From the NCBI RefSeq assembly GCF_000471905.2, contig NW_006499728.1:1645286-1709285 (forward strand): 64,000 bases of DNA, written 5' to 3'. Origin of the DNA: Amborella trichopoda. Lineage: Eukaryota > Streptophyta > Magnoliopsida > Amborellales > Amborellaceae. How positions within the stretch are numbered: position 1 is the first letter of the stretch; each line of letters opens with the position of its first letter. This document shows, in pieces, positions 59,258 to 64,000 of this stretch. The notes beneath the pieces were generated by a model. The model saw only the letters and a program-made list of their open reading frames with translations. It was not told the origin of the DNA and did no database searches. The position numbers and the translations under genes are program-made.

Positions 59258-59614
59258 GTTTATATAAAGATGAGGCTATAAACAATCAAATTAAGGTGCA
59301 CCTCATAAATTCAGTAGAAGAGGTTGCTTCGATGCTAAAAAATCTTCAAATTGAACATGTTGACCTCAAGATATATGGACATGAGAAAAAATAGATTTCT
59401 AGTAAAAAAATAGTGCATCTTTTAATACATTTTTGGGATTGTCAATTTTAAGATTTTCAAGTTTGTTTATAGATATGCATGATTAACGCTATTTTTGGAG
59501 CTTTAAATCTTATATAAGAGATGGCAATAAATTTTCAGGCCATCACAAATATTTCCAATACTAAAATATCTTTCGACAGAAGGTGCGCTTTACTTACTTT
59601 GATCATTTACAAAC
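59258..59614. repeat. MITE family A copy
   Basis: Start GTTTATATAAAGATGAGGCT, AAACAATCAAATTAAGGTGC; interior CTTCAAATTGAACATGTTGA; end CTTTGATCATTTACAAAC. Confidence 0.75.
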
Positions 59615-59829
59615 CACATCCTTGGAACAATTACCATCTAAGATTTCTCTCACTAGTTACCTCCACCCAATTTTTTTTTTTAATCATATCCAAATTGCCC
59701 TTAATCCAAATGTGAAACCCTAGAAAACCTTTAACCCAAATGTGGAACCCTAGATATCCGAAGTCAGTTTGGTATCTTATGCCCACTTAAAGGGCTCAAG
59801 CCAAATATATATATATATCTAACATAACA

Positions 59830-60009
59830 TTTAAATATATTTAAATAGATTATTATTTTTGGATCGGATTCGGTTCCAGATTTACTGGGGTATGGATCCA
59901 AGTCCAATTACTTCAGGTCTGGGTTTAGGTCCCAACTTGTTTTTTCGGGTCCATGTTAGGGTTCAAGTTCAGGTCAGGTCGGACCCGACCCATCCCGATG
60001 ACACCCTAG
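59830..60009. repeat. Decayed hAT-type MITE end
   Basis: GGTCCAAG, GGTCGGACCCGACCC and a terminal GATGACACCCTA resemble the reverse complement of the element at 7324-7581. The other end was not found. Confidence 0.45.
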
Positions 60010-60603
60010 ACCCAATGAGCTGTCCTTCCTAGGAGAGTAGTTGATGCCTCATTCCCATTCCCTATTGAACAGTCTCTCTCTATTGAACTCTCTCTCGAGT
60101 AGTAATTGGGACTTATCGTTACTATGAACAACTTTTACTTTGAAGAGAGAAAAATTATGAAGGGTTTAGGGTGGGGAGGAAAATTCTCTGTTTCGCTTGA
60201 GTAGTAGTGAGGAACGCTAGAGTATTAGCAAAGGAATTCATCATCATAATTTTTTTCCAATTGATTGAGGTCCGCTTAAAAATCGCTTTACTAGTAATAA
60301 TGAGTAAAGTTCTCTTGCTCCTTATGACGGGTAACATTGGCAAATCACTCCCTCTGTGAAGGGAGGGACGTGGTGACAAACTGGAATACCACAAACCCAA
60401 TGAGCTCTCTCACTGTCGTTGTTACAGAGGAAGGGAGCAAGTGACAAACAAACTTGTTTACCATATTTCAGTGAATCCAATGAGCTTTATCCTTCGTACA
60501 AGAGAAGTGGACGTTGTTGGGATGTGAGCATGTGACAATCAATCAGCTTTATCCTTCGTAAAAGCGAGGTTGAACTTGTGATGTCAAAATGAGGCCCATA
60601 TAT
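60010..60603. other. Left flank of the copia element
   Basis: TTGATGCCTCATTCCCATTC and (TCTC)n near 60042-60070 recur in variant form after the right LTR (63760-63870). AATGAGCT and CTTTATCCTTCGTA words repeat twice (60484, 60547). No gene seen. Confidence 0.5.
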
Positions 60604-61230
60604 TATTGGGACGTGAAGTCAAAATCACTCTCATATGGTATTTTTTTTTTTTATATAAGGTATTTTAATCATAAAGTTTTTTTATTTTTATTTTTTGATG
60701 AGGAGGGCCACAAAAGAGAGAAAATAAAAAGAAAAAGTATCAAGAAGTCTAGGGATTGTAATGGGGGGTTTTTGTACAAATATTAGCTCCATTGTGGTCT
60801 CGTATTGGGCCGGTTTTTCATCATCATTTCTTTGCGCTGATGGTTTTAGTGGACAGTAATGTAGAGAGTAGTCAATTGATGGTGATGTTGTGGTAGGAAT
60901 TTTTCATTTGAGTTTTTTTTGTCATTGTATGAGGTCATCTCTACAAATCTCTAAAATTATAGATTTCTTCGTTGATAGTGAATACATATTTGCCTCTTGA
61001 TCGTGGATGTAGTCCATTTTGGATGAACCGCATAAATATGTGTGTGCCTTCTACTTTTACTTGTGTTGTAGTATGATGATTTTCCATTTTATGTGTTTCT
61101 CTAGTTTCTATATTTTTTCTCAAATGTATTGCACACATTTTTGTTCTTTCTTGGGTATTTTATTTGCATGTGGAATCATTGTTATGGGGTGTTCACCACA
61201 TTAAGTAGGGATTTGGACTCTCGATTTGAA
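60604..61230 (+). repeat. Left LTR of the copia element
   Basis: Begins TATTGGGACGTGAAGTCAAA (right LTR: TGTTGGGAGGTGATGCCAAA), shares TTCTACTTTTACTTGTGTTG and ends near GATTTGAACA, before the decayed tRNA-Met primer site. Confidence 0.8.
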
Positions 61231-61233
61231 CAA

Positions 61234-62090
61234 GTGGTATAAGTTTAATGAGAATGATGATTTTGAAATTTAGAAATTAAAAATACAAGATTTATTGGTG
61301 CATCAAGGGCAACATAAGGCATTACTTGGAAAAGATAAAAAACCGGTAAATATGACCGATGATGATTGAGAGAAACTTGATATGAAGGCATGGGCCACTA
61401 TTCGCTTTTGTTTGGCTAATGAAATGTTATTTAATATTATTAAAGAAAATACGACAAAAGATTTGTAGGAAAAATTAGAAAGTTTGTATACAAAAATTTC
61501 TCACAATCCTAATTTTTTAAAAAAAAATTTATATTCCTTGATAATGAAAGAGGGTACAAAAGTGTCAAAACACTTCGATGAATTTAATAATATCATTTGT
61601 CAACTTGAAAGTATTGGTGTGAGAATGGATGATGAATGTAAAACGGTTACCTTACTTTCTACTGTGTAAGAATCATATGATATCCTTGTTAGTACATTGA
61701 GTTGTAGTAAAGAAGATTCTCTTAATTTGGGCTCGATTTGGAGTGCCCTTCTTACCAATAAATATCGAAAGAAAGCATCGATGAGTTCCAGGATGGATGT
61801 CCTTATGGCAAGAGGCTGGTTGGATGAACGATTAGTTCATCAAGACATTCCTCAAATAACCGATCAAAGTTAAGGAGGTCATATGACAAATGTTGTTGGT
61901 TTTGTGGCATCCTTTGCCATAAAAAAAAAAAAATTTGTTGGCAAAGAAAGAGGCAAAGTTCTTCAAATTGTACAATTAGGGAATGGAAGGGCAATGTGAG
62001 GCCAACAATGAAGCTAACCAAGTTGAAAAATCAACATCCGATTACATTGAAAAAGAGCTATTGATGGTGGGATGTAATCCCATGTATAAT
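61234..62090 (+). pseudogene. copia gag pseudogene with zinc-knuckle remnant
   Basis: One frame carries gag-like sequence (LKIQDLLVHQG, AWATIRFCLANEML, LYSLIMKEGTKVSKHFDEFN, QLESIGVRMDDE) but is cut by stops near 61279, 61367, 61467 and 61668; several stand at positions where copia gags have Trp. A shifted frame near 61896-61945 gives CWFCGILCHKKKKICW, a decayed CCHC knuckle disturbed by a poly-A run. Gag would form the virus-like particle of the element. Confidence 0.8.
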
Positions 62091-62460
62091 CAAAGTTAGA
62101 TTCTTGATAATAGAGCGACACATCATAGGTGCTCACATAAATCGTGGTTTGATGCATAAGAGTCATGTGATAGCGGTTTAGCATGAATGAGGAATAATTC
62201 AATGAGTAAGATGATTGGAATGGACACGATTCGCATAAAGATGCACGATTGAATGGTTCCAACACTTGAAAATGTGAGGCATGTACCAGATTTTTATAAG
62301 AGTTTGATTTCACTTTATTCTCTAGATATAAAAAGCTACAAATTTACTGAGTAAGGCGGAGTGCTCAAAATTTCAAATGGGGCTCTAGTTATGATGAAGA
62401 CAGTCCGAGAAGAAAACTTGTATAAATTATTAGAGAGCACAATTGTAAGTAAAATGGTAA
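62091..62460 (+). pseudogene. copia protease and GAG-pre-integrase remnant
   Basis: ILDNRATHH stands where copia elements have a DSGATHH-type protease site, so the catalytic D-S-G is lost. HKSWFDA, IRIKMHDGMVPTLENVRHVP, SLISLYSLD and GALVMMKTVREENLY follow as in the GAG-pre-integrase domain. The similarity stops near 62460, at the internal deletion. Confidence 0.8.
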
Positions 62461-63159
62461 ATTTGGTTATAGAAAAAGATGAAGTTCAAAGGGGGTACAT
62501 GATTTGGCAATGGAAGATCTTGATAGTACAAAGCATGGTCTTGATAAAGATATTTGGCAAGGTAGATAAATTGAAGATTTGAAACTTTCACAAAGGGATG
62601 TGAAGCTGGAAACATCACATGAATTTCTTTTGAGTCAATGTTAAATATTTGGTGAATGAATGGTCAATGTGATTATAGTGTAGAATGCTACTCTAGTACT
62701 AGTTATTATTATTGCCATGATTTCTATAAAATTTGTCATTTCACTTGTTTAATAGTTCATTGATTGGCTTGTGTTTAGCCTAAGAAGAAATTGTTGGAAT
62801 GAAGTGAAATGGGTACTGAAGAATTTAAAAAGTATGGGCAGGTACTGCCAAGGTTTTGAACATAAACAAGGCTTTGTGGGAAGGACTTATGAAAGGGATC
62901 TCGATGATATGAGATCAAGCATCGATTGTGCTTGTAAGTGTGTAGAAAATGATTCACATAGGGCAAGTGTGAAGGCAAGATAGTCTCACGAAATCAAGGA
63001 TGAAGGTATTGAAGAAGGTAGAATTTGCGTAAGAAGAACAAATATCAAAGAAGATGAGCAAGACATGCTCATGGCGGTTATTAGGTTAGAGAGCTTGTGG
63101 AATTGGTTTATGTAGGTTCTTTCAAAAAAAAAAAAAGGATATGGTTAGCTGTTGGCTAC

Positions 63160-63749
63160 ATCAAGGTGGAGATTGTTGGGAGGTGATGCCAAAATCACTC
63201 CCATATAATATTTCATCTTTTATGAAAGGTATTTTGGTCACAGAAAATAGGCCTTTTATGGAAACCTATAAAAAGGTAGAGAACTTTTAGGGACTTAAAT
63301 TGAGGGTTTTTATACAAATCCTTGTACAATTGTGGCTTTGTATTGGGCCAGTTCTACATCGGCATTTCTTCACGTTGACGGTGATGAAGAGATGATTCAA
63401 TTAATGGTGGTATTGTTGTAGGAAATTTCTATTTGAACTTTTTTTCCCATTATATGAGGTAATCTCTATACAACTCCGAACTTGTGGATTTCTTCCATTG
63501 ATAATGAATGTACCTTTGTCAATTCCCGTAGATGTTAAGTCATTTTGGGTAAACCACATAAACATATTTATTCATTCTACTTTTACTTGTGTTGTAGTTT
63601 GATGGTTTCTCCTTTAACTAGTTTTATTAGTTTTTATGTTTTTTCTCAAATATATTTCACACATTATTGTTCTTGGATATTTTATTTGGGTGTTAGAATC
63701 ATTATTGTAGATTGGTCGCCACATTAAATACGGATTTGGATAATCCCGA
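63160..63749 (+). repeat. Polypurine tract and right LTR of the copia element
   Basis: AAGGTGGAGAT directly precedes TGTTGGGAGG at 63174, the classic polypurine tract to LTR join. The LTR ends near CCCGATTTGCCA. Confidence 0.8.
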
Positions 63750-64000
63750 TTTGCCAGTAGATAATTCATTCCAATTCCTTATTGAACTCTCTCTCTCTTT
63801 GTTACGAAGGGTAGGCAAGAAGTTGATGCCTTCATTACAATTATGTATTGAACTCTCTCTCTCTCTCTCTACTTACCCAAAAAAAGAGGCAAGCTTTCTA
63901 CACTTCCTCTACCCCATAAAACTTCTATACTTCCCTTATCCAACCATCCATTCTAAATGGATGGCTTAGACGACCCCAATCACAATGTTACCCTATATAG
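63750..64000. other. Right flank, (TC)n tracts
   Basis: Two copies of ATTGAACTCTCTCTCTC (63781 and 63847 regions), each after GATGCC/TTCATT words that also occur at 60042. No gene. Confidence 0.5.

Larger units (their letters stand above)
60604..63749 (+). mobile_element. Ty1/copia retrotransposon, internally deleted, with both LTRs
   Basis: Left LTR about 60604-61230 and right LTR about 63174-63749 align along their length but are much diverged and differ in length, so insertion is old. Between them are a degenerate primer site (TGGTATAAG near 61234), a gag pseudogene, a zinc-knuckle remnant, a dead protease and a GAG-pre-integrase segment, then a jump to unrelated 3' sequence and a polypurine tract before the right LTR. 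Integrase, RT and RNase H are missing. Confidence 0.85.

Overview
The window is AT-rich nuclear DNA of a flowering plant. It has intron-rich genes with GT-AG junctions, plant-type promoter motifs (G-box, telo-box, site II), many short terminal-inverted-repeat elements, SINE tails, an old Ty1/copia element and a decayed endogenous plant pararetrovirus. I cannot name the species. Three assembly gaps (N runs at 13610-13629, 27834-28097 and 52479-53010) interrupt it.

Three cellular genes can be read with confidence. (1) 288-6565 (+) is DGAT2, a diacylglycerol O-acyltransferase; nine exons splice in phase to a 330-residue protein, behind a compact promoter with three CACGTG G-boxes and a TATA box. 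(2) 20113-21654 (-) is an intronless NMD3 gene for the 60S ribosomal export adaptor, with a telo-box/site II upstream region. (3) 26510-36573 (-) is a PIN-LIKES (PILS) auxin carrier family gene; nine exons were found and one conserved exon is missing, most likely inside the 264-base gap. The three genes look unrelated in function and do not form an operon or cluster.

Layout: 1-6.6 kb DGAT2; 6.6-8.6 kb hAT-type and other MITEs and a SINE; 8.6-13.6 kb endogenous pararetrovirus on the minus strand (movement protein, coat protein, zinc knuckle, protease, part of reverse transcriptase), with a tRNA-Met primer site and a second reverse transcriptase fragment at its right end; 14-17.3 kb MITEs and a hAT transposase remnant; 17.3-20.1 kb no recognisable gene; 20.1-22 kb NMD3; 22-26.5 kb MITEs and minisatellite; 26.5-36.6 kb PILS; 36.6-60 kb gene-poor, a graveyard of at least five short repeat families, some inserted into one another, plus a Mutator-like element with long inverted repeats; 60.6-63.7 kb an internally deleted copia element with both LTRs.

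The most unusual observations are: the ~80 bp direct repeat of reverse transcriptase sequence at both ends of the pararetrovirus, suggesting a circle opened inside RT or a tandem array; three separate tandem duplications that each straddle a splice junction of DGAT2 or PILS; a nested set of four MITEs at 49.86-51.04 kb; and perfect hairpins next to a minisatellite and gap at 52 kb. I found no convincing new multi-gene system.
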